From: Streptomyces hundungensis
GTDB lineage: Bacteria > Actinomycetota > Actinomycetes > Streptomycetales > Streptomycetaceae
Length of the DNA stretch: 64,000 nt
Assembly: GCF_003627815.1 (NCBI RefSeq)
Contig: NZ_CP032698.1
Span: 6,758,001-6,822,000 of the forward strand
Direction of reading: 5' to 3'
How positions within the stretch are numbered: the first letter of the stretch is position 1; every line of letters begins with the position of its first letter. A program made the translations under genes and the position numbers. The notes under the pieces were generated by a model. That model was not told the DNA's origin. It saw nothing but the letters and a program-made list of their open reading frames with translations, and did not search any database. Below are positions 24,606 through 33,837 of the stretch, piece after piece.

Positions 24606-25394
24606 ATGCTCTCGGCCAAGAGCCTGTTCCAGGAGATCCTCGACCACGACGAGTCGTTCCGGCTCTTCTGCTCCATCGCGGCCGGGGGCGAGTCCCAGGG
24701 CGGCTGGGAGAACGGCCGGATCGCCGCCCTCCTTCCCCCGCAGTGCCGCGCCCTCGCCCCCAAGGTGGCCCGGCACGGCGCCGACGAGGACAAGCACGGG
24801 CGGATCTTCCACGCGCTGATGAAGAAGCGGGGCCTGAGCGCCGTCGACGTACCCGACGACACCAACTACACGATGCTGCTCGAACGGATCGGCATCGGGC
24901 TCGGCCACGCGCGGCTCAGGAGCGAGGAGCCGCTCACCGAACGGGACGTCGTGGTCTACCTCGCGCACAGCCGCGTCACCGAGCAGCGCGCCTCGGAACA
25001 GATGGCGCTGCTGTGCAAGCACTTCGGCGCCGATCCCGATCTGGGACGCGCCGTCCGGATGATCTCCGCCGACGAGGACAACCATCTGGCGTACTGCCAC
25101 GAGGAGTTGCTGCGGCTGGCCCGCGCCGGACACGGGCCCGCCATCCAGCGGGCGCTGCGCCGGTGCGCGCTCGCCGAGATCCGCGTCTACCGCGACGTCA
25201 GCCTCGCCGTCATGGCCCACATGGGACGCATCCTCGGCTGGCCGCGCCCCAAGGCGGCGCTCCTGGCGGCCGGCATCCACACCGTGTACGCCTACGAACG
25301 CCTCGCCGGGTGGCGGCGGATGGTGGACCTCGCCATGCCGCAGCGGCGCGACGCGCTCGGCGGCCCCGCCCTCCCCGCGCCCGGCTTCGCCTAG
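24606..25394 (+). CDS. Ferritin-like di-iron domain protein
   Basis: A 262-residue helical protein whose two metal motifs fit a four-helix di-iron carboxylate fold: EDKHGRIFH (about residue 60) and EDNHLAYCHEEL (about residue 160), each with E/D-x-x-H spacing. Both are preceded by long amphipathic helices. The family has been annotated as ferritin-like in Streptomyces, without known chemistry. Its stop codon lies inside the terminal inverted repeat of the mobile-element-like sequence that follows, so the last codons (APGFA) are near an insertion site. Confidence 0.72.
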   Translation: MLSAKSLFQEILDHDESFRLFCSIAAGGESQGGWENGRIAALLPPQCRALAPKVARHGADEDKHGRIFHALMKKRGLSAVDVPDDTNYTMLLERIGIGLGHARLRSEEPLTERDVVVYLAHSRVTEQRASEQMALLCKHFGADPDLGRAVRMISADEDNHLAYCHEELLRLARAGHGPAIQRALRRCALAEIRVYRDVSLAVMAHMGRILGWPRPKAALLAAGIHTVYAYERLAGWRRMVDLAMPQRRDALGGPALPAPGFA

Positions 25395-25583
25395 GGCCTG
25401 TCCGGCGGATCTTGTCTGGGACGCGGGGGGCTGCCACGCCCATCTGCGGCGTTGTCGTCGGTTGCCGACGCTCCGCGTCGCCGCCCTCCTCCGCCTTGCA
25501 GTTGGACGCACCAGCCCCCCGCTCACCAGCACCACAAGGCCAAGGCACCCCGGCGGCGACCAGATCCGCCGGACAGGCCCTAG
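25391..25583. mobile_element. 193-bp MITE-like element with perfect 21-bp terminal inverted repeats
   Basis: The sequence begins CTAGGGCCTGTCCGGCGG and ends with its exact reverse complement. It fills the whole gap between the ferritin-like and CorA genes and encodes no protein. An inner pair, GGGGGGCTG / CAGCCCCCC, adds a second palindrome layer. The left repeat contains the stop codon of the ferritin-like gene, and the right repeat directly abuts the CorA stop (CTA). This is the structure of a non-autonomous miniature transposable element or a long extragenic palindrome. Confidence 0.7.
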
Positions 25584-26570
25584 CTACAGCCAGCCGCGCC
25601 GCTTGAACAGGCCGTACAGACCCAGCTCCAGGAGCACCATCAGCACGATCAGCGCCGGGTAGCTCCACGCCCAGTGGAGCTCGGGCATGTGGTCGAAGTT
25701 CATGCCGTAGACGCCGGCCAGCATCGTGGGGACCGCCGCCATCGCCGCCCACGCCGAGATCTTCCGCATGTCGTCGTTCTGCCGGACGCTGACCTGCGCC
25801 AGATGCGCCGAGAGGATGTCCGAGAGCAGCCGGTCCAGGCCTTCCACCGACTCGTTGGTCCGCATCAGGTGGTCGTCCACGTCGCGGAAGAACGGCTGGG
25901 ACTCGGCGTGCACGAACGGCACCCCCGCGCTCGCGAGGCGCTGCACCGGCTGCGCCAGCGGGCCGGTCGCCCGGCGGAACTCCTGGAGCTGCCGCTTGAA
26001 GGTGTAGATCCGCGAAGCGGTGCCCTTCGTGTCGCGGCCGCCCGAGGGCGAGAAGATCTGCGCTTCGAGCTCCTCCAAGTCGTTCTGGAGCTCGGCCGCC
26101 ACCTCCGTGTAGTGGTCGACGACCGCGTCGCTCACCGCGTACAGGACCGTCGTGGGCCCGTGCTTGAGCAACTCGGGCTCCGACTCCAGGCGTTGGCGCA
26201 CCACCTTCAGTGGCGCGCCCTCACCGTGCCGCACGCTCACGACGAAACTTTCGCCCACGAAGAGCATCAGCTCACCGGAGGACACCGTGTCGCTCCGCGG
26301 CTCGTACACGACCGGCTTGAGGACCATGAACAGCGAGTCGTCGTAGACCTCCAGCTTGGGCCGCTGATGCGCCTTCAGCGCATCCTCCACCGCCAGCGAA
26401 TGCAGCCCGAACTCGGTGCTGACCAGCTCGAACTCCTCCTCCGTCGGCTCATGGAGTCCCAACCAGAGGAAGCTGTCACCTTCGGCGCGCGCCTGGCGGA
26501 GGGCGTCCGAGAAATCCTTCGGGCCCTCGGTGCGGCGGCCGTCGTGGTAGATGGCGCAGTCAACGATCAT
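25584..26570 (-). CDS. corA: CorA-family magnesium/cobalt transporter
   Basis: Divalent-cation channel of the CorA/2-TM GxN family, 328 residues. The signature YGMNFDHMPELHW follows the first of two C-terminal membrane helices, and the protein ends with a positively charged KRRGWL tail inside the cell. The N-terminal two thirds are the cytosolic funnel, with segments LHEPTEEEFELV, VSVRHGEGAPLKVV and the long helix EVAAELQNDLEELE. The ATG giving MIVDCAIYHD is preferred over one nine bases earlier because GGGAG lies at ideal spacing before it. It converges on the ferritin-like gene across a MITE-like element. Confidence 0.9.
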   Translation of the reverse strand: MIVDCAIYHDGRRTEGPKDFSDALRQARAEGDSFLWLGLHEPTEEEFELVSTEFGLHSLAVEDALKAHQRPKLEVYDDSLFMVLKPVVYEPRSDTVSSGELMLFVGESFVVSVRHGEGAPLKVVRQRLESEPELLKHGPTTVLYAVSDAVVDHYTEVAAELQNDLEELEAQIFSPSGGRDTKGTASRIYTFKRQLQEFRRATGPLAQPVQRLASAGVPFVHAESQPFFRDVDDHLMRTNESVEGLDRLLSDILSAHLAQVSVRQNDDMRKISAWAAMAAVPTMLAGVYGMNFDHMPELHWAWSYPALIVLMVLLELGLYGLFKRRGWL

Positions 26571-26625
26571 TGCGCGCATTCTCCCGTGAAAGGGAGCCGC
26601 CCGCATCCGGGCGGCACCGGCCGCC

Positions 26626-26631
26626 TAGGCT
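26626..26631 (+). promoter_or_regulatory. Leaderless -10 box (TAGGCT)
   Basis: TAGGCT ends seven bases before the ATG of the phosphatase gene; no ribosome binding site is visible. Confidence 0.5.
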
Positions 26632-26638
26632 GACGACC

Positions 26639-27325
26639 ATGGCCACGCTGATCCTCGTACGTCACGGACGTTCCACCGCCAACACGGCGGGGGTGCTCGC
26701 CGGCTGGACGCCGGGCGTCGCCCTCGACGAACGCGGCAACGCCCAGGCCGCCGCCCTGCCCGACCGGCTCGCGGGGGTGCCACTCGCCGCCGTCGTCACC
26801 AGCCCCCTGCAACGCTGCCGCGAGACGGTCCAGCCGCTCCTCGACGCCCGTCCCGGTCTGCCGCTGCACCCCGAGGACCTGATCGGCGAGTGCCACTACG
26901 GCGACTGGTCCGGTCGCCCCCTCGCCGAACTCTCCGCCGAACCGCTCATGGAGGTCGTGCAGCAGCACCCCTCCCATGCGGCCTTCCCGGGCGGCGAGTC
27001 GATGCGCGCGATGCAGGCCCGCGCGGTCGGTGCCGTACGGGACTGGAACGAGCGGATCGAGGCCGAGCACGGCCCCGACGCGGTCTACGCCATGTGCTCG
27101 CACGGCGACATCATCAAGTCCGTCGTGGCGGACGCCCTCGGCATGCATCTCGACCTCTTTCAGCGGATCTCGGTGGAACCGTGTTCCCTCACCGTGATCC
27201 GCTACACCCGCCTGCGTCCCTACCTGGTCCGGCTCGGCGACACCGGGGACCTCGCCTCGCTGATGCCGCGCGCGACCCCCGCCGAGGAACAGGCCGAGGT
27301 CGGTGGCGGTGCGGGAGCACCGTGA
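26639..27325 (+). CDS. Histidine phosphatase family protein, MSMEG_4193 type
   Basis: Phosphoglycerate-mutase-like hydrolase, 228 residues. The catalytic RHG motif is at residues 8-10 (LVRHGRSTAN), the second histidine sits in MCSHGDIIKS, and an R-containing phosphate pocket follows from SPLQRCRET. Active-site residues are complete. Members named after MSMEG_4193 co-occur in actinobacteria with DUF3090 and SCO1664-like proteins, exactly as here, and the trio lies upstream of mshC. The substrate is unknown. A leaderless -10 box precedes the ATG. Confidence 0.88.
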   Translation: MATLILVRHGRSTANTAGVLAGWTPGVALDERGNAQAAALPDRLAGVPLAAVVTSPLQRCRETVQPLLDARPGLPLHPEDLIGECHYGDWSGRPLAELSAEPLMEVVQQHPSHAAFPGGESMRAMQARAVGAVRDWNERIEAEHGPDAVYAMCSHGDIIKSVVADALGMHLDLFQRISVEPCSLTVIRYTRLRPYLVRLGDTGDLASLMPRATPAEEQAEVGGGAGAP

Positions 27326-27408
27326 TCGCTCGGCGCAGTAGGGTGGACGCGCCGAAAACCGCTGCTCCACCTCCGACTGCTCCAACTCCGAACTAGGGAG
27401 ACCAGAAC

Positions 27409-27999
27409 GTGTCCCGTCAGGTGTTCTTCTACGACCCGCCGGACCGTTTCGTGGCCGGCACGGTCGGGCTCCCCGGGCGCCGGACGTTCTTCCTCCAGGC
27501 GTCCGCGGGCAGTCGCACCACCAGCGTCGCCCTGGAGAAGACCCAGGTCGCGGCGCTCGCCGAGCGGATCGACGAGCTCCTCGACGAGGTCGTGCGCAGG
27601 ACCGGAGGAAACGCTCCTGTGCCCGCCGTCGCCCCGCCCGACGTCACCGACAGCGCGCCGCTCGACTCGCCCGTCGAGGAGGAGTTCCGGGTCGGCACCA
27701 TGGCGCTCGCCTGGGACGGCGACGAACAGCGCATGATCATCGAGGCGCAGGCCCTGGTCGAGCTCGACGCCGACACCGAGGACGACCTCGCCGAGGCCGA
27801 GGAGCGCATGCTCCAGGACGAGGAGAACGGCCCGCCCATGCTGCGGGTGCGCCTGACCGGAGCCCAGGCCCGGGCCTTCGCCAAGCGGGCCCTCGACGTC
27901 GTGAACGCGGGCCGCCCGCCCTGCCCGCTGTGCAGCCTCCCGCTCGACCCGGAAGGACACGTATGCCCGCGCCAGAACGGATACCGCCGCGGAGCCTGA
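27409..27999 (+). CDS. DUF3090 family protein
   Basis: A 196-residue conserved actinobacterial protein of unknown function. The family opening is QVFFYDPPDRFVAGTVGLPGRRTF, followed by the amphipathic SVALEKTQVAALAERIDELLDEVV, a GTMALAWD segment and RVRLTGAQARAFAKRALDVVNAGRPPCP. The C-terminal CPLCSLPLDPEGHVCPRQNG is a zinc-ribbon knuckle. The GTG start has AGGGAG upstream. Its end overlaps the SCO1664-like gene by 37 bases, so the two are tightly coupled. Probably a partner or adaptor of the kinase/phosphatase pair. Confidence 0.85.
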   Translation: MSRQVFFYDPPDRFVAGTVGLPGRRTFFLQASAGSRTTSVALEKTQVAALAERIDELLDEVVRRTGGNAPVPAVAPPDVTDSAPLDSPVEEEFRVGTMALAWDGDEQRMIIEAQALVELDADTEDDLAEAEERMLQDEENGPPMLRVRLTGAQARAFAKRALDVVNAGRPPCPLCSLPLDPEGHVCPRQNGYRRGA

Positions 28000-28784
28000 C
28001 CTCGGCCGAGCTCCTCGCCAAGGGTGAGCTCACCGTCCTCGGACGGATCCGCGAGGCGTCCAACGCGGTCCTGTACTGCTCGGTGGCGTACGGCGACGAG
28101 AGCGCGGAGTGCGTCTACAAGCCCGTCGCGGGGGAGCGGCCGCTGTGGGACTTCCCCGACGGCACGCTCGCCCAGCGCGAGGTCGCCGCGTACGAGGTGT
28201 CGCGCGCGACGGGCTGGGACCTCGTGCCGCCCACCGTGCTGCGGGACGGCCCCTACGGCGAGGGCATGGTCCAGCTGTGGATCGAGACGGCGGAGGGCGA
28301 CTCCGGGCTGCTCGCCCTCGTCGAGGACGAGGAGCCGGCCGAGGGCTGGAAGGCGGTCGCGCTCGCGGAGGTCGGCGAGGGGCGCACCGCGCTGCTCGTG
28401 CACGCCGACGACGAGCGGCTGCGGAGGCTCGCGGTGCTCGACGCGGTGATCAACAACGGGGATCGCAAGGGCGGGCATCTGCTGCCCGCGCCCGACGGGC
28501 GGCTGTACGGGATCGACCACGGGGTCACGTTCAACGTGGACGACAAGTTGCGGACGCTGCTGTGGGGGTGGGCGGGCGAGCCGCTCACCTCGGAGGCGGT
28601 GGGCGCCTTGAAGGGCCTGGCCGAGGCCCTTCGACCCCGGGGGGTGCTTGCGGTGCGGCTTGCTTCGCTGATCACTGAGGCGGAGGTGGGGGCGGTGCGG
28701 GCTCGGGTGGCGGCGCTCCTGGACAGCGGGGTTCACCCCGCGCCGTCGGGGGAGTGGCCTGCGATTCCCTGGCCACCGGTCTGA
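27963..28784 (+). CDS. SCO1664 family protein (PI3K/PI4K-like or HipA-like kinase fold)
   Basis: A 273-residue protein restricted mainly to actinobacteria, with remote similarity to PI3/PI4-kinases. The sequence keeps the elements of a small-molecule kinase: Lys53 in VYKPVAGERPLWDFP, a nucleotide-facing acidic hinge, the catalytic loop LDAVINNGDRKGGHLL, and the DFG-like IDHG with metal-binding Asp (YGIDHGVTFN). Start ATG with GGAAGGA upstream, overlapping DUF3090. With the phosphatase and DUF3090 it forms a conserved trio ahead of mshC. The substrate is unknown; no experiment is known to me. Confidence 0.85.
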   Translation: MPAPERIPPRSLTSAELLAKGELTVLGRIREASNAVLYCSVAYGDESAECVYKPVAGERPLWDFPDGTLAQREVAAYEVSRATGWDLVPPTVLRDGPYGEGMVQLWIETAEGDSGLLALVEDEEPAEGWKAVALAEVGEGRTALLVHADDERLRRLAVLDAVINNGDRKGGHLLPAPDGRLYGIDHGVTFNVDDKLRTLLWGWAGEPLTSEAVGALKGLAEALRPRGVLAVRLASLITEAEVGAVRARVAALLDSGVHPAPSGEWPAIPWPPV

Positions 28785-28854
28785 GGGGTTTGCCGTGCCG
28801 TGCCGCGCCCTGCCCTGGACGGGGGCGCCCCGCCCGTCACCCGCGGCCCGTGCT

Positions 28855-29245
28855 CGCGTCTCGCGCAGTTCCCCGAGCCCCTAACCCCGCTTTCGTCTGC
28901 GGACCGTGCCCGCGTCTCGCGCAGTTCCTCGCGCCCCTGGAAACCCGTTTTCGTCTGCCGACCGTGGGTGGCTGGTCGCGCAGTTCCCCGCGCCCCTGAC
29001 AGGACCGGTGCTGGCCAGCACAGGCCACCTCAGCCTGTCCGGCGATTGAGGACGAGCGCCCTTTAGGCGCGATCGGGGTCTGGGGCGGAGCCCCAGGGGC
29101 TTTTGGCTGCGGACCGTGCGTGGCTGGGCGCGCAGTTCCCCGCGCCCCTTAGCTGTGCCGGTGCTGGGGCACCTTCAGCCTGTCCGGCGATTGAGGACGA
29201 GCGCCCTTTAGGCGCGATCGGGGTCTGGGGCGGAGCTCCAGGGGT
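28855..29245. repeat. Intergenic repeat cluster, several copies
   Basis: The 554-base gap between the SCO1664-like gene and mshC is filled with the same family as at 5.4-5.9 kb: four partial copies of GCGCAGTTCC(C/T)CG(C/A)GCCCC, two of GTCCGGCGATTGAGGACGAG, and two of the TGGGGCGGAGC(C/T)CCAG hairpin. Nothing else is seen until the mshC promoter region near 29.3 kb. Confidence 0.75.
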
Positions 29246-29326
29246 AGCAGGTTCGGGGAGTTCTGTGCAAGGGGGTGGATTCGGCCAAGAGCGGGATCCG
29301 GTTCGTATCCGGAACGTGCGTCCGGT

Positions 29327-29332
29327 TACGCT
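29327..29332 (+). promoter_or_regulatory. Leaderless -10 box (TACGCT)
   Basis: TACGCT ends six bases before the mshC ATG, without a ribosome binding site. Confidence 0.5.
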
Positions 29333-29338
29333 CAAGAC

Positions 29339-30568
29339 ATGCATGCCTGGCCCGCTTCTGAGGTCCCCGCCCTGCCCGGCAAGGGCCGCGACCTCCGGAT
29401 CCACGACACCGCGACCGGCGGACTGGTCTCCCTCGACCCCGGTCCCGTCGCCCGTATCTACGTCTGCGGGATCACCCCGTACGACGCGACCCATATGGGT
29501 CACGCGGCGACCTACAACGCGTTCGACCTCGTTCAGCGCGTGTGGCTCGACACCAAGCGGCAGGTTCACTACGTCCAGAACGTGACGGACGTGGACGACC
29601 CCCTCCTCGAGCGAGCCATCCGCGACGGCAAGGACTGGGTCGAGCTCGCCGAGGGCGAGACCGCGCTGTTCCGCGAGGACATGACCGCCCTGCGGCTGCT
29701 TCCCCCGCAGCACTACATCGGCGCCGTCGAGGCGATACCCGGAATCGTCCCGCTCGTCGAGCGGCTCCGGGACGCGGGCGCGGCGTACGAGCTCGAAGGG
29801 GATGTGTACTTCTCCGTCGAGAGCGACCCGCACTTCGGCGAGGTGTCCCACTACGACGCGGAGCTCATGCGCGCGCTGTCCGCCGAGCGCGGTGGCGACC
29901 CCGAGCGGCCCGGCAAGAAGAACCCGCTGGACCCGATGTTGTGGATGGCCGCCCGCGAGGGCGAGCCGAGCTGGGACGGCGCCTCGCTCGGCCGTGGCCG
30001 CCCGGGCTGGCACATCGAGTGCGTGGCCATCGCCCTCGACCACCTCGGCATGGGCTTCGACGTGCAGGGCGGCGGTTCCGACCTCGTCTTCCCGCACCAC
30101 GAGATGGGCGCCTCGCACGCCCAGGCGCTGACCGGCGAGCACCCCTTCGCCAAGGCGTACGTACACGCCGGCATGGTCGCCCTGGACGGCGAGAAGATGT
30201 CCAAGTCCAAGGGCAACCTCGTCTTCGTCTCCAAGCTGCGCCGCGACGGCGTCGATCCCGCCGCCATCCGCCTGTCGCTGCTCGCCCACCACTACCGGGC
30301 CGACTGGGAGTGGACCGACCAGGTGCTCCAGGACGCCGTCGAGCGCCTCGGGCGCTGGCGGGCCGCCGTGTCGCGGCCCGACGGGCCGTCCGCTGACGCG
30401 CTGGTGGAGGAGGTCCGCGAGGCCCTCGCCAACGACCTGGACGCCCCTTCGGCGCTGGCCGCCGTCGACCGCTGGGCCGCTCGCCAGGACGCGGAGGGCG
30501 GCACGGACGAGGCCGCCCCCGGTCTCGTGTCCCGTACGGTCAACGCCCTGCTCGGCGTCGCCCTGTAG
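29339..30568 (+). CDS. mshC: Mycothiol cysteine ligase MshC
   Basis: ATP-dependent ligase that joins cysteine to 1-D-myo-inosityl-2-amino-2-deoxy-alpha-D-glucopyranoside, the third enzyme of mycothiol synthesis. The 409-residue protein resembles cysteinyl-tRNA synthetase but is shorter. Zinc and ATP motifs are visible: [19 protein letters not shown] (Cys, HIGH-like HMGH), a [20 protein letters not shown] signature with metal-binding histidines, and the KMSKSKGN loop. The absence of a long C-terminal anticodon domain distinguishes it from CysS. It follows the conserved trio after a repeat-filled gap and is followed by a terminator. Confidence 0.95.
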   Translation: MHAWPASEVPALPGKGRDLRIHDTATGGLVSLDPGPVARIYVCGITPYDATHMGHAATYNAFDLVQRVWLDTKRQVHYVQNVTDVDDPLLERAIRDGKDWVELAEGETALFREDMTALRLLPPQHYIGAVEAIPGIVPLVERLRDAGAAYELEGDVYFSVESDPHFGEVSHYDAELMRALSAERGGDPERPGKKNPLDPMLWMAAREGEPSWDGASLGRGRPGWHIECVAIALDHLGMGFDVQGGGSDLVFPHHEMGASHAQALTGEHPFAKAYVHAGMVALDGEKMSKSKGNLVFVSKLRRDGVDPAAIRLSLLAHHYRADWEWTDQVLQDAVERLGRWRAAVSRPDGPSADALVEEVREALANDLDAPSALAAVDRWAARQDAEGGTDEAAPGLVSRTVNALLGVAL

Positions 30569-30587
30569 CGCCAACGCGCCGACCCCG

Positions 30588-30631
30588 AACCGCCCTTGGA
30601 CTCCGCGTGAGTCCGGGGGCGGTTTCGTTTT
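30588..30631 (+). terminator. Terminator downstream of mshC
   Basis: Hairpin AACCGCCCTTGGACTC ... GAGTCCGGGGGCGGTT with a T-rich tail (TTCGTTTTT), about 20 bases after the mshC stop. Confidence 0.75.
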
Positions 30632-30703
30632 TCCCGGGCCCCACCGCATGTTTCCTGGGCCCACCCCATGGTCCGATGCTCGTTTGTGCGCTAAACACGC
30701 TCT

Positions 30704-33700
30704 ATGCAATCACCAATACGCACGAGAGTGGCTCTCGTCGGCGCGGCCGTGCTCGGTCTGCTCGCGGTGTTCGCCGGTCCGGGCAGCGCCCAGGCCGACG
30801 TCGCGGCAGACCCCCCGACCGATACCTCCGTGGGGGACGTGACCGGCTTCGAAGCCGCGTCCGGCTCCGTCTTTACGCTGCGCGCGGGCGCGGCCGAGGC
30901 ACGCGTCAGCTTCGTCGCGGACGACACCTTCCGCATCGAACTCGCCCCGAACGGCGACTTCACCGACCCGACCGGCTCCGACATCGTCCTGCCGCAGGGC
31001 AGTCCGCCCGCCACCCGCTGGAAGGACCGGGGCGACCGCTATGAGCTGAGTACCGCCAAAGTCACCCTGCGCGCCTTCAAGTCCCCGCTGCGCTTCGCCC
31101 TGTACAAGGCGGACGGCACGCAGCTCTGGGCCGAGACCAAGCCGCTGAGCTGGACCAAGGACACCACCACCCAGACCCTGTCGCGGGGCGCGGCCGAGCA
31201 GTTCTACGGCGGCGGCATGCAGAACGGCCGGGGCAACACCTCGCACCGCGACCGGACCGTCCAGGTGAGCGTCGACGACAACTGGAACGACGGCGGGCAC
31301 CCCAACTCCGTGCCGTTCTACCTCTCGACGGCCGGCTACGGCGTCTTCCGCAACACGTACGCCCCCAATACGTACGTCTTCGGGCAGCCCGTCACGACGA
31401 GCGCCAAGGAACAGCGCTTCGACGCCTACTACTTCGCGGGTGACGCCAAGCACGTCATCGGCGACTACACCCAGTTGACGGGCAAGCCGTTCCTGCCGCC
31501 GGTCTACGGCCTCGAACCCGGTGACTCCGACTGCTATCTGCACAACGCCAACCGCGGTGAGCGCCACACCCTCGACGCGGTCGCGGTCGCCGACGCGTAC
31601 AAGACCCATGACATGCCCAACGGCTGGATGCTGGTCAACGACGGCTACGGCTGCGGCTACGAGAACCTTCCCGAGACCAGTGCCGGTCTCCAGAAGGACG
31701 CGATGCACATGGGCCTGTGGACCGAGGACGGCCTCGACAAGCTCGCCGACCAGGTCAAGGCCGGCCAGCGCGTGGCCAAGCTCGACGTCGCCTGGGTCGG
31801 CGACGGCTACCAGCACGCGCTCGACGGCTGCAAGGCCGCCTACCAGGGCATCGAGGCCAACAGCGACGCCCGCGGCTTCACCTGGGCGCCGGAGAGCTGG
31901 TCGGGCGCCCAGCGCTGCGGCGTGCAGTGGTCCGGCGACCAGTCGGGCAGCTGGGACTACATCCGCTGGCAGATCCCGACCTACGCGGGCGCGACCCTGT
32001 CCGGCCTCGCCTACACCAGCGGGGACATCGACGGCATCTTCGGCGGCAGCCCCAAGACGTACACCCGCGACCTCCAGTGGAAGTCGTTCCTGCCCGCCGT
32101 GATGACCATGGACGGCTGGGCCGCGAGCGACAAGCAGCCCTACCAGTACGGCGAGCCCTACACGTCGATCAACCGGAGCTATCTGAAGCTGAAGGAGTCG
32201 CTCCTTCCGTACATGTACTCCTACGCCCACGAGGCCACGAAGACCGGCGTCGGGCCGGTCCGGCCGCTGGCGCTCGAATACCCCGACGACCCGAAAGCGG
32301 CGACCGACGCCGCGAAGTACGAGTTCCTGACCGGCGAGGACTTCCTCGTCGCACCGGTCTACCGGGACACGACCGTACGCGACGGGATCTATCTGCCCCA
32401 GGGCACCTGGATCGACTACTGGAGCGGGCGCACCTACCAGGGCCCCACCACGATCGACGGCTACAGCGCGCCCCTCGACACCCTGCCCCTGTTCGTGAAG
32501 GCCGGGGCCGCCGTGCCGATGTGGCCCGGCATCCGCTCCTACCAGGACCGCACCGCCTCTTCGCCGCTCGCCTGGGACATCTACCCCCAGGGCCGCTCGT
32601 CCTTCCAGCTGTACGAGGACGACGGCGTGACCCGCGCCCACCGCACCGGCGCCTTCGCCACCCAGCGCGCCGACGTCCTCGCCCCGCAGCGCGGACCCGG
32701 CGACGTGACCGTTCAAGTCGGCGCCGAAAAGGGGCAGTTCACGGGCAAGCAGCAGGCCCGCCCCTACCATCTGACCCTGCACACCGGGAGCGCGCCCGCC
32801 ACGGTGGAGGTCCAGGGCCACCGGCTCGCGCGGCTGGATTCGAAGGCCGCGTACGACAAGGCCGCCACCGGCTGGTTCTACGACGCTGGCGACCGGGGCG
32901 GGGTCGTCCTGGTGAAGACCGCGAGCCTGCGCACGGACCGGGCGTTCGAGGTGCGGCTGAAGGACACCAGCGCCGTGGGCGGCAGGGCCCCGGGCGCGGC
33001 CGTCACGCTGGCCGCCCCCACCGGGCAGGAACTCGCGGCGGGCGCCCCCGGCAAGGTGGCCGTGGACGTCACCGCCGGGAGCGCGGACGCCACCGGCGTA
33101 CGGGTGTCCCTCGCCGCGCCGGCCGGGTGGACCGTGACCCCGTCGGCGGCGCTCGACCGGATCCCGGCCGGGACCACCCGGCGCGTCGAGGTGGGGGTGA
33201 CCCCGGCCAAGGACGCCGCGCCCGGCGAATCCACCCTGACCGCCAACTCCACGTACGGCGGCGGCAGTTCACAGCAGCGGATCGCGGTCTCCGTGATGCC
33301 CGCGCCGCCCTCGGGCGACACCTGGGCCAGTGACATGGTCTGGCTGACCTCGGCCAACGGATACGGTCCGCCGGAGCGTGACCGCTCCAACGGCGAGTCG
33401 GGGGCCGCCGACGGCCACCCCCTCACGCTCGCGGGGACCGGCTACGCCAAGGGCATCGGAGCCCACGCCGACTCCGACATCGAGGTCTACACCGGCGGCC
33501 GGTGCACCGCCTTCACCGCCGACGTCGGCATCGACGACGAGATCAACGGCTACGGGGAGGTGGCGTTCTCCGTCGAGGCCGACGGCAAGGTGCTGTGGAC
33601 CTCGCCGAAGGTGACCGGGGCCTCGGCGACCGTGCCGGTCAACGTCGCGCTCGGCGGGGCGCGCCATGTCCATCTCAAGGTCACCGACACCAACAACGCC

Positions 33701-33751
33701 AAGTCCGGTGACCACGGCGACTGGGCCGGCGCCAAGTTCAGCTGCGCCTAG
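30704..33751 (+). CDS. Secreted GH31 glycosidase with NEW3 and NPCBM domains
   Basis: A 1015-residue exported glycoside hydrolase with a signal peptide to about residue 32 (AVLGLLAVFAGPGSAQA). The catalytic barrel holds the GH31 nucleophile in KLDVAWVGDGY (Asp361) and the acid/base in WSGDQSGSWDY (Asp412). It is followed by the GH31 beta-sandwich parts, a NEW3-like alpha-galactosidase-associated domain (about 770-860) and a C-terminal NPCBM carbohydrate-binding module. The WVGDGY environment differs from ordinary alpha-glucosidases and recalls the GH31 branch with alpha-galactosidase or alpha-N-acetylgalactosaminidase activity; that is a weak recollection. It may supply sugars to the nearby fucose/sugar importer, but no regulator site is shared. 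Confidence 0.85.
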   Translation: MQSPIRTRVALVGAAVLGLLAVFAGPGSAQADVAADPPTDTSVGDVTGFEAASGSVFTLRAGAAEARVSFVADDTFRIELAPNGDFTDPTGSDIVLPQGSPPATRWKDRGDRYELSTAKVTLRAFKSPLRFALYKADGTQLWAETKPLSWTKDTTTQTLSRGAAEQFYGGGMQNGRGNTSHRDRTVQVSVDDNWNDGGHPNSVPFYLSTAGYGVFRNTYAPNTYVFGQPVTTSAKEQRFDAYYFAGDAKHVIGDYTQLTGKPFLPPVYGLEPGDSDCYLHNANRGERHTLDAVAVADAYKTHDMPNGWMLVNDGYGCGYENLPETSAGLQKDAMHMGLWTEDGLDKLADQVKAGQRVAKLDVAWVGDGYQHALDGCKAAYQGIEANSDARGFTWAPESWSGAQRCGVQWSGDQSGSWDYIRWQIPTYAGATLSGLAYTSGDIDGIFGGSPKTYTRDLQWKSFLPAVMTMDGWAASDKQPYQYGEPYTSINRSYLKLKESLLPYMYSYAHEATKTGVGPVRPLALEYPDDPKAATDAAKYEFLTGEDFLVAPVYRDTTVRDGIYLPQGTWIDYWSGRTYQGPTTIDGYSAPLDTLPLFVKAGAAVPMWPGIRSYQDRTASSPLAWDIYPQGRSSFQLYEDDGVTRAHRTGAFATQRADVLAPQRGPGDVTVQVGAEKGQFTGKQQARPYHLTLHTGSAPATVEVQGHRLARLDSKAAYDKAATGWFYDAGDRGGVVLVKTASLRTDRAFEVRLKDTSAVGGRAPGAAVTLAAPTGQELAAGAPGKVAVDVTAGSADATGVRVSLAAPAGWTVTPSAALDRIPAGTTRRVEVGVTPAKDAAPGESTLTANSTYGGGSSQQRIAVSVMPAPPSGDTWASDMVWLTSANGYGPPERDRSNGESGAADGHPLTLAGTGYAKGIGAHADSDIEVYTGGRCTAFTADVGIDDEINGYGEVAFSVEADGKVLWTSPKVTGASATVPVNVALGGARHVHLKVTDTNNAKSGDHGDWAGAKFSCA

Positions 33752-33837
33752 CCGGCCGGCGGGCGCGGGGCGGGGGCGTTCCCCGTCCGGCGCCCTCGGG
33801 TGGTGGGGTGACGTGGGAGCGGCTCGCGGGTGGTGGG

